Source of the DNA: Penicillium oxalicum
Lineage: Eukaryota > Ascomycota > Eurotiomycetes > Eurotiales > Aspergillaceae
Assembly (NCBI RefSeq): GCF_001723175.1
Contig: NC_064653.1
Span: 2,480,001-2,544,000, forward strand
DNA length: 64,000 nt
Direction: 5' to 3'
A program made the position numbers and the translations under genes. The first letter of the stretch is position 1. Each line of letters starts with the position of its first letter. Shown in pieces: positions 49,324 through 61,038 of this stretch. The notes below the pieces were generated by a model that was not told where the DNA came from, searched no databases, and was given only the letters and a program-made list of their open reading frames with translations.

Positions 49324-50287
49324 TCACATCGTCATCTTCATGCCGCCGTTGGCGCAGACCAGGCTTCCTGTGCACCACTGGCCATCGGCAGTGGTCAACA
49401 TGCCAACCACGCCGGCCACTTCACTCGTGAAAGCAGGTCTCCGGCCACCCATCTTCTCCTGAATCAGGCGTCTTTGCTCCTCGGTCAGACGAGACAGTGT
49501 CTCGGGATCCTCGGGGTCCATCTTGCTTCCGGGCGTGTTATCCTGGAATCCCTGAATGTCGCGCCAAAAGTTCTCGCCGGCCGCAAAGTACATGTCGCCG
49601 ACCACCGGTCCCGGGTTGATCGCATTCACCGTCGCGCGATCCGCGAGCTCACGTGCCCATGTGCGAGTCATGGACTCAAGCGCCGCCTTGGTGCCGCCAT
49701 AGATGGTTTGTCCGACAAAGCCCATTTGAGATGAGACACTGGAGATATTGATGATGCGGCCACTGCGGTCAGTGGGCAGATAAGGAGCCACGGCTTGAGT
49801 GAGGAGGAGCGGAGCGAGCACATTGATGGTGTACATCCAGTTGAATTGTTCAGCGCGAATGGGGCCACGGACGGGGTCGTTCAGGTTGTTGTCACCAGCC
49901 ACGCCGGCATTGTTGATGAGAATGTCGATCTGAAACTTGTCTGATGATCCGAAGGACTTTTTGGCGGCATCGATAATCAATTGGCAGGATTCTTCGGGCT
50001 TGCTGAGGTCGGCCTGGACGTGGTCGCAACGAATGCCGTGTGTGGAGGCTAATGAGGCGCAAAGCTCCTCGGTGTGGGCACGAGATGAGTCGGAGGTGAA
50101 GTTCAGAAGCAGGTTGCATCCCTTAGCAGCCAAATTGTGTGCGATCGCCTCCCCAATTCCTATCCGTGAGGGTGATTGTGTCAATCGAGATGTCAGTGTG
50201 GCGTTGATTGTACTGGTTGGACTTACCCCGCGATCCACCGGTGACAATGCCGAACTTGCCCTCCAACGGGCGACCTTGAGTGACCAT
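49324..50287 (-). CDS. Short-chain dehydrogenase/reductase (SDR)
   Basis: NAD(P)-dependent oxidoreductase. Two exons, 50287-50227 and 50159-49324, give 298 residues. The cofactor motif is completed only by splicing: GIVTGGSRG joins IGEAIAHNLA. NNAGVAG, the catalytic Ser region NISSVSSQ and YGGTK (Tyr-x-x-x-Lys) are present in the classical order, and NAINPGPVVGDMYF follows. The C-terminus CTGSLVCANGGMKM is typical of classical SDRs. The first exon is only 61 nt. It lies head-to-tail, 341 bases downstream of the TIM-barrel gene, on the same strand. Substrate unknown. Confidence 0.93.
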
Positions 50288-50628
50288 GTTGAACTAAATT
50301 GACAGGATGTTGAGTGAGATTGAGAGAGAAAGAAGAGAGCAAGTGTATTTCGAGGAACGAATCTAGGGCCCTCTGCGATCATTTGTATTTCCAGGGTCCT
50401 CCACCACATTTAACCGACAGGACCCCTCGGCCTTTTCTTGAAGCTTTCGCAGCTTCCCCGCCACTCCACTTGCGGAGCCCAGCGTGCCACTGGGGCATCA
50501 AATGAGGATCACCGGCTAATTACTCGTGTGCGCGTGACTCGGAATGGCTTCTTTCGCCGTACTTAGCCTGGTCATTCTCTTCGATACTGAACAGGCCAAC
50601 GCAACATGAACAGCCTCTCGAGTCTCGA
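50288..50628. other. Short intergenic region between SDR and TIM-barrel genes
   Basis: 341 bases between two co-oriented minus-strand genes. It must hold the TIM-barrel 3' end and the SDR promoter; no other gene is visible. Confidence 0.5.
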
Positions 50629-51607
50629 CTACTCTAATCGCACCTTTAGCCGCTTAAATTCGGCTGCGTTCTCCTTGATCGCAACTTCCACCGGCAGACG
50701 TTCCATGCTGCTGGCTCCGAAGAACCCATGTACTCCCTTGGTACGCGACAAGACGTATTCTGCATCGGCCGGGCGCGCGATCGGCCCGCCATGACACAGC
50801 ACGAGAATCTCGGGGTTGATTTGGTGAGCTGCATCCCGAATCTCTTGCACGAACCCGACGCAATCTTCAAGCGACCGTCCGGTTCTGGCTCCGATATCAC
50901 CAGAGGTGGTCAATCCAGCGTGAGCGACAACAATATCAGCACCCGCTTTGGCCATTGCTGTCGCGTCATCCGTGCTGAAAACGTAAGGCGTGGTGACGAG
51001 TCCCAGCTCATGTGCAATCTTAATCATCTCAACCTCACGATCATAGCCCATCTCCGTTTCCTCCAGATTTTGGCGGAATTGGCCATCGATGAGGCCAACG
51101 GTCGGGAAATTCTGCACCCCAACGAACCCGATTCGCTTCAACTCCGAGAGGAATGAGTGCATTTCTCGGAATGGATCAGTACCACAGACACCAGCAAGCA
51201 CCGGTGTGTCTTTCACCACGGGTAAAACCTCAGCAGCCTGTCCCAGTGTTAGTCCTCGACATGATAGGCCTGACCTGCCGGATGAGAAAGTCATCTGGAT
51301 CTGGAGACTGACCATCTCTACCACCACCTGATTAGCATCAGAGTAAGGCATTAATCCTGCCAGGGACCCGCGACCGGCCATGCGGAAACGGCCCGAATTG
51401 TAGACGAGAATCAAGTCACAGCCTCCCCTTTCGACTGCCTTGGCAGAAAGACCAATACCTAAGAAACCCATGTGAGTATCATGGGGGACAACTGCCCATG
51501 GTCGTGGAAGACTGCCTACCAGCTCCTGCGCCGACTATAATTGAACCCTCAGCGACTGTTTTGCGAAGCCGGGCAAGGACTTCATCACGAGTAGTTGGTC
51601 GTGGCAT
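50629..51607 (-). CDS. TIM-barrel PEP-hydrolase-like protein (PF09370 type)
   Basis: Three exons, 51607-51520, 51458-51313 and 51237-50629, give 280 residues. The sequence [74 protein letters not shown] and [16 protein letters not shown] fits the PEP-mutase/isocitrate-lyase-like TIM barrels annotated as phosphoenolpyruvate hydrolase-like or TIM-barrel signal-transduction proteins. In the plant Tm-1 protein such a domain is fused to a UPF0261 domain; no UPF0261 gene is present in this window. Both introns restore conserved blocks. It is likely cytosolic, with no signal peptide. The true reaction is not established. Confidence 0.92.
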
Positions 51608-54600
51608 TTTTGTCAATGATGGCGAATGATTTGATGCTGAAACGCTCGCGAGGGAGAACAATGAGTTCTAAGCGTAATAAACTTGTTGATAACCCGTTTG
51701 TCTGTTGGTCGGTCGCGTTCATCTGTCGTCGACACCTCGTGCCATTTCGCGGCGTGCCCCGCTTCACCCCTCGAATGATCTCATCGGATTTCGCCAGCAC
51801 ATGATCAGGCGTAACGCGGGCGAATCTGCGACGTCAATAAGCGCTTGAAATTGTTAAAATCAATCGAAGACTGTTTAAAGGGAGACTTTGGATTCTGCTC
51901 AGACCATGCTACTCAATATGATGCAAACCAATTTCAATAACACTGAGCTATCCTGAAGTATGAGGTATCGTCTGAAACAAACAGCAGAATCCATGATCTG
52001 AAGCTGGAGGGGCGCCCGATCATTTATAACAGCAGACGAATCACGTTTTCATATCTCCTTGGAGCAGAGAAATTTTCATTAGCAGATGCTATGCAGGTCT
52101 TGGAACATCTTGACATGGCTTGGCACTTTAATTTTGAAATTGGATCTTCGTCTGGACGGGCGCCTAAAAGATCTCATCCAATGAACAGCGGACTTGAATT
52201 TAACCTACATATATCGCTTGATTATATTTCATGGCCGCATCTACGCGTGATGCTTTTTTTTGAGGATGTATGGATAATATCCTGTCCACTTCAATGTTGG
52301 CACATAGGTAACACGAAGATTGAAATCACTGACCATGGCGCAATCCAACATGACTAGCATATATGTCATTTTCTACATTGATCAGCACTGATCTTGTCGC
52401 TTCCGAGGGACCTTGATCAGTCGCAGATAGACACGTAACGCTTAGATCAAACGGGCACCAACCTAACCACAGACATCCGTTTGATCATAAACTTGGCTAT
52501 CCCATTTGGCGGTAAGTGATATAAATTCACCGAACGTATCTGCTCATCTGCCGAGACAGTGTCAACCATGATCGCATGCAAAAGGAGCGGAATTTGATAT
52601 CCACGAGGTTCAATAGTGAGGAAGTGCTGGATTTGATTTGACCCAAAGCACAGATACTCAGCTCAGCCCAGCCCACCTCTCTTCTGTGACTAGGGCTTCT
52701 CGCCTTCTCGCCTTCTAGGCCAACAGATGACCCGTACCTCTGGTGGTGGATGGGTAAATTAGGAGTGAGCAGGTGGCTGGAGAACTCACCGATCAATGTG
52801 TCCCATCACTTTCTGTCACATGTCGGTCGTATTCCGAATTTGGGGTTCCTTCCTATCGACCCCAATAATTTTTGGGGTGGATATGGGCGCCTGTGCATTC
52901 CACAGATTCCGAATGTCCAACCTTACGAGAAACTACGTATATTACGAGCCGTGACAGAGATTGATTGAAAAAGAGTGAGACATAGTGTTCCAAAGGAAAT
53001 TGAACAGCTTGAAGCTCCCTATCTTTTCTTTCTCTTGGCCAGTCTTCGGTGAAGTGAGCTTTTGAAACACAGCGTTTGTGCTGCATGAATCCCATTAGCG
53101 GTAGCCACCGTCCTTCTCCAAATATCCCCGGCGATAGTTTGAGACAGGGAGCTACCCCTGAGTCGTATGGGAGAGTCAATCTCATTTTAGTAGAAAATTG
53201 TCCATTCTGAAAGGTTCGCGACTTTTGTTGATGCCGGACGCCTCGGGAACCTTGATCTGCTCCAGACACACTTTCGGCCCGAAGCCGAGTTTTTCCCGTA
53301 TTCCATTTCTTGGAAACGATCCCTCGGTAGGTTTTTTTTTTTTTAATAAAACCTAAAGGAGGAGAAAGAGGAAAGATAAAGCTCAAAGTTTCAATTCATC
53401 TGGTCACAGTGCATGTGATGAAGTTGAATATGCACAGCCGGAAGGTGAGTGCTTAATATATCTCGGGGTCCAGATCTAGTAAGACAGCGCGTCTCCGAGC
53501 AGGCTGAATTGAAAATGCCCGGACCAAGTATCTGCACCCACCGGCAGAACTTCGGGTACAAGATGATCAAGACACATGTTTCCAGCGTGACAATTCTGGA
53601 TGTATCCTCACAGTTTAGGTGTGATTCTAACAGATTGTCGTCATGCATGCTGGATTGCTTGCAGTTATCCCCTCCCCCGAGACGTCAAATTGGAACTTGA
53701 AGACCAAGCAAAAACTCTATTCTGGATCTGCTGCAATGCTTATCAATGGTCCGATCGGCGAGTTTGCAAGAGCCACCGACAGGATATGTGGAGCCTATGC
53801 TAGCTGCAGAAATGGAGTCATGGAGCTGAGACCAAGGAACATACTAAAGCAGGTGATCACATAGCATGAAAAGGGGCCTTTGCGTCAAGGAATTGTGCTT
53901 TGCTGGTCAGTTGAACATCGCATTCGCGAAGTCAGCGAGGATTTCCTGCAGAGGTGAATCCTTTCAAACACTGAATACATGTAATGACAGGTCCTACGCG
54001 ATTCCATGACAGTAAATTCAATACAAACAGCTTTACCGATGGAGTGAGAAAGTTACACGTTGCATACGTACTACAATACCCTTCAGGGATCAGTAAGAGG
54101 CTTGAAGAACGACTGGGGAAGAAAGGGTCATGATGGCGCCAATGAGACTCATCGTACAGATTAATAATCAGTCGCACGGACGGTCGGCAGTGATACATAT
54201 TGAGACATGAACAGGCTGGGTGGAATACGATAATAATGGGTGGGCACTGGGCAGAGGATTGAAGTTGCATTGAAGGTGGGCAAAAGCTCAGGCTTTTCTT
54301 ATCTCCGAGGCCCGATGAGTGGTGACAGCGAGTGGACCTACGATAGGTGGTCCCTTCTCACATTGAAGGAGGGGATCCGTGAGGAGACCTATCCACAACT
54401 TCTTCGTCGGACTGGAATGCTCCTCCGATCTTGGACTTGAGAGCTTGAGAATGTTCACACGAAGCCCTGATTGGTGGGATAAGTTCTTATGCAGACCGTT
54501 TCACTGGGTCCCCTCATCATCTTGTGGAAAGATAATTTCCGTAAAAAAAAAAAAAGAAAATGGAATTAGCAATCAGAAGTGCTCTGGCGCATGGTAAATT

Positions 54601-56835
54601 TCGGATTATTAACACCCGGAAAATCAATGCTTCCATCGTTCTGTCAACTTGAAACACTTTGAACCTTTAACCTTAGATTGATAAAAAAAAAGTCTCGACC
54701 ACGTTCCGTCTGGTATTATGCAGTACATTCAAGCGAGACTGCCACCCTTGACATGGGACATCGAACATGTGTACTCGGCTTCTCGGCGGGCGAGAGAGAC
54801 TCGCTGCGAGGTTGCCATGACGGCAGTCGAGCAAATTAGCACAAAAGGCCGCGTGGGCAGGCTGAAAGAAGCTGCAGCCACAATTCCTCCAGCCCCGTGA
54901 GACTAAGCGGGATTCGGCGCTAGCGAACGCCGGCACTCGACCTTTGTCCAGGGGTCTAATCCGTTTATCGTAAGCAGGAGATTTCCATATCGAATAATTG
55001 TTCATGGTTGGCATGACGGCCTGAAATTCTGGAGCCTTGTGTAAAATTACGGGACTCTTTGTCCCGACCCATGAGCCACTCAGATCATCGACCGTACGTA
55101 TTGTCGTATTGAGCCCAACGGCGGAATGGACGAGCCAATCCGAACCCAACCCTGAATCCATAGAAACAGAACTTCGGCTTATCCGGCTTGGAACTCGGGG
55201 GAACTGCAATCCGAGATGATCATCTGGTCACCGCAATTAGTGAAACCAGTCTACTGGTTCCGTTCCTATGCCAAGAAGGACTCGGTATTTCTCGCAGAGA
55301 GAAGCGAATCAGGTGAATCAGATGGAGCGGAAAATACAACAATCAATAATACTTTGGAGTCGACCCAGGCTCCAAAAACTAGACTTTTCGGATAGTCAAA
55401 CGATGCAACAGGGATTCGATGCATTTGTGGAAAGTTCAATACAGGGGTACGGCACTTCGGAGCAGGAGAAGTTCTCGGAAAGTATTGTCCGGTCGAAGAA
55501 GATAGCTTATTTTCGAGCACGAGGCATGTGATAGCCTTCTGGAATTGGATGACCGTGCCGAGCTTCAATTGCTCAAGTCACTGGAGCCAGTATGAGAGAC
55601 CATTACCACCTGAGCACATGAGAAGCTCAGCTTTCAGTCCCTGAAGTGGCATTCGGAGGATAGGGCTGATTCCGACATCACGGTACACCGTGGAGTTGCT
55701 CCCGTGATCAATGAAGATTCGCACATCCAGTGGATGGGATACGTAAGCTTGGGCAGTAAGTTGTCTAGGCCATCCCCTTGACGGGGACTCGTTGGCGATA
55801 TTCCTCCATTTCCAGTCGAATACAAGTTTGTCTACCTAGCTCAGACGCCACGGATCAAAGTTTAGGGCATCGCTCGAATTACGACCCCCGCTCCGGTATA
55901 GATTTTGGTTACCAGGGGCGCAGCATGGTAGACTGTGTCTTCTCATCGAGATGAGGAGCAGAGGTCTTTCTTTTGGTGGGGAAGTTTTGCCTCATCTCGT
56001 CTCCAACTCTCGGCCAACGTGCTCTTTGCACCTTTTCTTGGCAATGAGAATCGCCGTGAAACAACAGCGCTTGGAATAGATTGTTGTCCATGGGTGACGC
56101 CGTTTTGCATGCAGGTTGCTGACTGCCGTGGGCTTGGCTTGGGGTTAATCTCCGCCTGACTCCGTATTTTTCAGAGCCCACCAGGAGGGGTTGTGATCCG
56201 ATAGCAGAATTCGGAGGTGCTTACGAGTACGAGATTTTTCGGGCAGGCGCCGCAGCCTCCGGGTGTCCCCCTCTAGCGATCCTCTTGTTCAGTACCAGAA
56301 CGGGGCATCAACCGACTTGGACAAATCCAGCCACAAGGGACAGGATTGGATGGCATCATCGTTTCTACAACAGGGGTCTGTATCCACAAGAAGCGGCCAA
56401 GAGTTTGCCAGAAACGCATAGTGTAGTGGCCAAAGGTTAAAAGAAAAGACGTGATTGACCGGCCGTCGATCCCTGACCTCCTCCAACGTAGCAATCATGC
56501 GGGTTATTTCAAGCGCCTGGCTGTGTTGACCTGACCATTCAATCACGGCGGAAATGCATGCCTATGTCCAATCACAAAATTCTCCGCTCACCGGTCTGGC
56601 TCAGTCTGAACCTGAATAAATGGTTCGCCGGGAGCTGCATTCCAGACTCTCAGCCCCTTTACGCTCAAAGGAAGCCCATTTATCTTGAGACATTGCTGAA
56701 GCTGGTGGAGGTTTGAAATGCAAACGTGCGATGTTGAGGTCAAACCCTGTCGATTTGACTGAGGCGCCAGGGCTAGCGGCATAGGTATAATGTGTGGTGG
56801 TTGGCAGCCCGGGTCCTGGCAAGAATGATGCCCAG

Positions 56836-56853
56836 CCCCCCCCCCCCCCCCCC
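56836..56853 (+). repeat. 18-base C homopolymer
   Basis: An uninterrupted run of 18 C in the gene-poor stretch. Run length is prone to sequencing error. Confidence 0.85.
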
Positions 56854-57034
56854 AACTGCTGCGTTATCTGCACCATCTGGAATCAATGGCCTCGATTCCT
56901 CAAAGGAGACCACTATTCAGCTTCCTACATTAAGTTCGCGGAACCTTAATTTCTGACAAGACAGCAATCCCATCAGTGACACCTTTACGGGGAGGCGAAA
57001 AGTAGCTCAATTTTGGTGTTAGATTCATCACCTC

Positions 57035-57089
57035 GAACATACGTAGTCTCGGAACGCGCCACACGCAGCATCATCACTTACGTATGTTC
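57035..57089. repeat. 11-bp perfect inverted repeat, 33-bp spacer
   Basis: GAACATACGTA at 57035-57045 and TACGTATGTTC at 57079-57089 are exact reverse complements. A chance match of this size is expected about once or less in a window this long, so the support for function is weak. Confidence 0.5.
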
Positions 57090-58645
57090 TGCCAGTAAGC
57101 TTTACCGTTCTTGCATCTCAAGCCATCAAAGGGCGCACCGCGTACGTAAGGCTTCCCTCAGCAAATGAGTTTGAAACACAGATCTCTTTTGGGGCCTTTT
57201 TATCTTCTCCATCACTTTGTCGTGGTGTGGGCAACTGAAGGCTAAAGGTGAAGGTCTCGTCTCGTCGTGAATGAGGTAGGGATAAGATCTATTCCGGATC
57301 GAATATTTCCCACCCGGCAGAAATTTGAATCCCTGCGCCGCTTAGTGATCAGGGTCGGGATAGCCCACCCACTCATTCTAGATCCATGGAGCGCATATCA
57401 GGGCTGCATCTCAGGGTCCGTAAGCAACGTTCCCGTGACTGCATGGAGCATTCGCAGTCCCTGCGGCGTTCACTTGGAGAAAGCCTCGTGGAGAGAGAAG
57501 AGTTTCTCGTCCCCACTCCATATCAGTCCTGGTTTTTGTGTCGGACCCGTACGCGGCATGATTCCGCTCCAGGTGGGGAACCAAAACCCATTGCTCGGAT
57601 CAAGACGTGAGCCGAAGCCCTAGCCACATTGCTAATCACGCCTTCGACCTACCCAGACAGCGCATCACGACCCAGCAGTCGCGTTGAGTTCCACCTCAAC
57701 CAGGAGACGCAAACCAAAAAAAAAGTCTGACCCGTCGTGACGGTCGGCGGGCCGGATCAATCGGAGGCGGTCGAAGGTCAGATTGATAACACGGCATATG
57801 CGTCCGAAAGTTCGCCGTGGAGAAAGAGATGTGCCATCTCAGGGTCCGCTTCTAAGCGGGAATATAAGAGGGCTTACAGAAATACTCGCCTTGTGGAATA
57901 GCAAGACGACGATGTTTGATAGTACACAGCGACATCCCCGTACTATAGGTTACATATTACATACCGTACAGTAAGGCTGTGATCTTCATACGCATACGCG
58001 CCGCACGCGGTAATTTTGGTCAAGCCTGTAATATCCACCAAGAGTATGTTACCGAGATCGTTGGACACTCCCCGTGGGTGGTGGGAACCCTCGGACCTTG
58101 GGCGGGGCGCTCGGGGCTTGCGGCGTCGACGTCTAGTCGTCCATCGGTTTTTGACAGTCATTCCTTCATGAGCCAGACGCTCATGGCAGCTCTGAGCTTC
58201 AACGCCATGGAAGTTTAGTCGAGAAGTGAAGAAACGGATACTCCCCCCCCCTTCTTCTGTGATCCACTCTTAAGGAGATCAATCTCAGAAATACGCCGTA
58301 ACAGAGTCCATCCCATTCCATGGATCTACCAGTCTCCAACGTGCTATTGAACAGCCGAAGGACCCTATATTCCGTCGACACTGACTGTCAAAAGTCCATT
58401 GAAAATTACAGCTTTCCGGGGTGTAACACTAAACCATTCACTGCTCCAGGGTGCCCTTAGGGGGGCAGTACAGCCACTTCAAGTGTTGAGTATTACAGCG
58501 ATTGATCCGTCCTGGCACGAGGCGTGAACCAACATACTTTTCACTTCCATCCTCATCTTGAGCCTCTACTCCACTAATCCTGTTTATTCGGTACTCAGGG
58601 AATAGAAATCTATTATGAAACCACGTCCACGTGAATAATGAAAGA

Positions 58646-58663
58646 GGGGGGGGGGGGGGGGGG
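58646..58663 (+). repeat. 18-base G homopolymer
   Basis: An uninterrupted run of 18 G, 1.8 kb from the C run and of equal length on the opposite strand. Potential G-quadruplex former on the plus strand. Confidence 0.85.
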
Positions 58664-59472
58664 AGCAAAATGAAGATAAAAACCACTCTGACGGAGCTTT
58701 GTTGACAGTGTCACTAACCACGAAACCAGTTGACCTCATGCGCATAGGCTCCACCTCAAAAGTGGCACGTACGCCCGACACCCCATAGGCGTATGAAAAT
58801 AAAGAAAATACATCCACAGCCCTGGCGCAACAATTTTTTATTTTGTTTTTTTTCTTTTCCTTACCATGAGCAGCCTCTTCTGAAAAAGATCCTAGAAGAC
58901 CCTTGAAGCTTGGCCTGCTTGGGCGGTGCTGCGTAAGTCCCTAAATTGGGGATCTGTTTCCAGAACTGGAGTTCAGTGAAGTACTCGTCACCCTTCTCCC
59001 TCTGTCCTCCACACTTGCGGCCAGGGCCATTATCCTTGGGTCTCCCGTTCTCTTGAGATTTAATTCTTTTTTTTCCTTTCTTCTTTCCTCACTTCACTAT
59101 CGAAATCTCGAGTGAAACGCAAGACTAGCTGAAACAGAACACCTTCTCTTGCGCCTTCTATCTGCGGGTGTGCCTCTTTCTCCCTCTCTTTCTCTCTCTC
59201 TTGCCCGAACACGGAATTTCGGCACTGCCACCTTTCCACTGGAGTCCACTCTCTTATCAAACGACCGACTTCTTCTTCTCTCGACACCCGCTTTCTTAGA
59301 ACACGAAGGCGGGACAGATCTTCACTATACTTTTCGTCTCAACTGCCGCTCATCTTTTGCCTTCCTTCTCAGTTACAGTCGAGACCAACAAGACACACTA
59401 CTATTGGAAGTCTTTGGGGTGAGAGTCCTCAGTTTCGACAAAATCAATTCCCTCCCCACGACACTGGTATTC

Positions 59473-59514
59473 ATGATTGTGCCCGTCATTTCTGATCCCA
59501 CTTCTTCTCTGTGA
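59473..59514 (+). promoter_or_regulatory. Upstream ORF of 13 codons in the C2H2 leader
   Basis: ATG at 59473 followed by 12 further codons and TGA at 59512-59514. It lies in the pyrimidine-rich stretch that looks like the transcribed leader. Whether it is in the mature mRNA is unknown. Confidence 0.3.
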
Positions 59515-59842
59515 ACTTTGGCGGGGGCTCTTGCAGTCTGATTGAGAATACGATCTCACGGCAGTGTCTTGCGAAGCAAAGCTTTGACAGTCCAAACGAC
59601 AATCCCAGAGTCCAATCCGAAATCAATCGATAAAGGGCCGCAAGAGTCATCTGCGCAGAAGGTTCTGCGGATTCCCCGAATTTCTCGGTCACGCCGTCTG
59701 ATCACCAGTGCTTTGACCATTCCTGTCGAAAGGCTGCCAGTGATTTGCCAGGTTTTGGGTAATCATTGGGGAAAGCCATCTATTCGGTCCGGGATCAAAG
59801 GGCCTCCAGAAGGGGCTTGACCAAGCGTCGATTCAGGCTCTA

Positions 59843-60025
59843 ATGTTGTCAACTTGCTATACAACGTGCGCGACTAGCATCTTCCGAGAGCCGCTGGTAC
59901 GTATCATCCATACCCTTGGGGGTCACATTTTCACTGTGGTTGTTCCATATACACCAATCTTGAGGTCTGATTTTGACCACCTCGTCAATTTCCAACCCGT
60001 CAGCCCGATCCAGCATCAGCTGTGA
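59843..60025 (+). promoter_or_regulatory. Upstream ORF of 60 codons in the C2H2 leader
   Basis: ATG-initiated frame ending in TGA at 60023-60025, out of phase with the main gene. It contains GGTACG-type possible donor sites, so it could be partly spliced out. No domain recognised. Confidence 0.3.
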
Positions 60026-60029
60026 CCAA

Positions 60030-60194
60030 ATGACCCTTGATGCTCCCCCTCTCCCCACCTCCCCCCCCTTTTCTTTTCCACTTCTGCTGCACGACAGTGG
60101 GATGATGATGGGCTGTTGCCGTCACATGCTAATACACTGCGACTCGTTCATAGGGCGGCTTTCCTTCAGTCATTTCATTTGGCCGTGTCAATAA
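60030..60194 (+). promoter_or_regulatory. Upstream ORF of 54 codons ending one base before the main start codon
   Basis: ATG at 60030 opens 54 codons closed by TAA at 60192-60194. One base later comes the ATG of the C2H2 gene at 60196 (TAAaATG). Such spacing permits termination-reinitiation control; the idea is inference and depends on this leader being unspliced. Confidence 0.45.
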
Positions 60195-60195
60195 A

Positions 60196-61038
60196 ATGTC
60201 GGACGACAGGCCCACGTCAAGCATTGTGTCGATCTTGAATAACTACGATCATCCATCTTTTGCTGTCCGCTCCAACCAGAATCCGCCACAGACGAGCGGT
60301 TCACCTCAGATTAATTCGCAGCAGTTGACTCATCAACCGTCCCCGCCGATTTACGAACCTTCAGTTGTTCGGCAGGGCACGGCATCTCAGTCACCCACTG
60401 CGTCCCCACGTGGCAGGCAGTATCATGCAGAATTCACATCAGACGCGGGACCAGTCGCCTCACCCGGTTCTTCCAACGGCTCTTCATATGGGCATCTGAG
60501 TAGCCAGGGTTCATCCAATGCGTACCACCCTTATGCACGGGGGGACGCTCAACAGGGAACGTTCCGTCATCCGTCCCGAGGGCCGGCGGCACCGCGCACG
60601 CCGCCCGAGATCCTGAACGATCCAAGTACCGAAACCCAGTCCCCACGGTCCCAGTCCGAGTCCTCTCGTGGAACGGGACGGAAGAACAAGTACCCTTGTC
60701 CATATGCACGAAGCCATGGATGCACATCTACGTTTACGACCTCGGGCCACGCAGCTCGTCATGGCAAGAAGCACACGGGTGAGAAGAGCGTCCACTGCCC
60801 AATTTGCAACAAGGCCTTTACGCGCAAGGACAACATGAAACAACACATACGTACCCACCGAGCTCGTTCTCGCGATAAGCATTCCGCATCCGGAGATGCC
60901 GAGTCGGACTCTCGATGGGCCAATCCTCGGTCCGACACCACAGAGGGGGCTCAAGCCTCCAGTCGCACGCCGAGTCAGTCGACGGTCACCAGCACAATGG
61001 TGCCTTCGCCGGTCCCAGGACCTCAGCCTCCCTCATGA
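60196..61038 (+). CDS. Two-finger C2H2 transcription factor (FlbC/Nrg-like style)
   Basis: Single exon, 280 residues. Residues 1-165 are Ser/Pro/Gln-rich and disordered. A pair of C2H2 fingers follows at about 168-225: CPYARSHGCTSTFTTSGHAA with H-GKKH, then CPICNKAFTRKDNMKQHIRTH, joined by a TGEK linker. A Ser/Thr/Pro-rich tail ends it. The FTTSGHAARHGKKHTGEK block is shared by fungal regulators of development and carbon response such as FlbC- and Nrg1-type proteins; I cannot decide between them from memory, so no symbol is given. The gene has a long upstream leader (from about 58840) with pyrimidine tracts and several AUGs, as seen for fungal developmental regulators. Nuclear DNA-binding is inferred from the fingers. 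Confidence 0.88.
   Translation: MSDDRPTSSIVSILNNYDHPSFAVRSNQNPPQTSGSPQINSQQLTHQPSPPIYEPSVVRQGTASQSPTASPRGRQYHAEFTSDAGPVASPGSSNGSSYGHLSSQGSSNAYHPYARGDAQQGTFRHPSRGPAAPRTPPEILNDPSTETQSPRSQSESSRGTGRKNKYPCPYARSHGCTSTFTTSGHAARHGKKHTGEKSVHCPICNKAFTRKDNMKQHIRTHRARSRDKHSASGDAESDSRWANPRSDTTEGAQASSRTPSQSTVTSTMVPSPVPGPQPPS

Larger units (their letters stand above)
51608..60195. other. 8.6-kb gene-poor region
   Basis: No convincing gene. The longest frames, about 177-178 codons at 52853-53386 and 54673-55209 (minus strand), show no domain, no codon-like pattern and no intron-restored extension. It contains A/T runs (53331-53344, 54542-54555), an 18-C run, an 18-G run and, from about 58840 on, the leader of the downstream C2H2 gene. 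No transposase or long terminal repeat was recognised. Confidence 0.45.

Noticed and set aside
46033..51607. Possible biosynthetic cluster (GH79, SDR, TIM barrel)
   Set aside because: No backbone enzyme, dedicated transporter or pathway regulator in the window; adjacency alone is not evidence.
52853..53386. 177-codon minus-strand frame
   Set aside because: Contains translated homopolymer (poly-Lys from a T run) and no recognisable motif; likely chance.
54673..55209. 178-codon minus-strand frame
   Set aside because: Starts at a non-ATG codon, no domain, and no splice signals joining it to anything.
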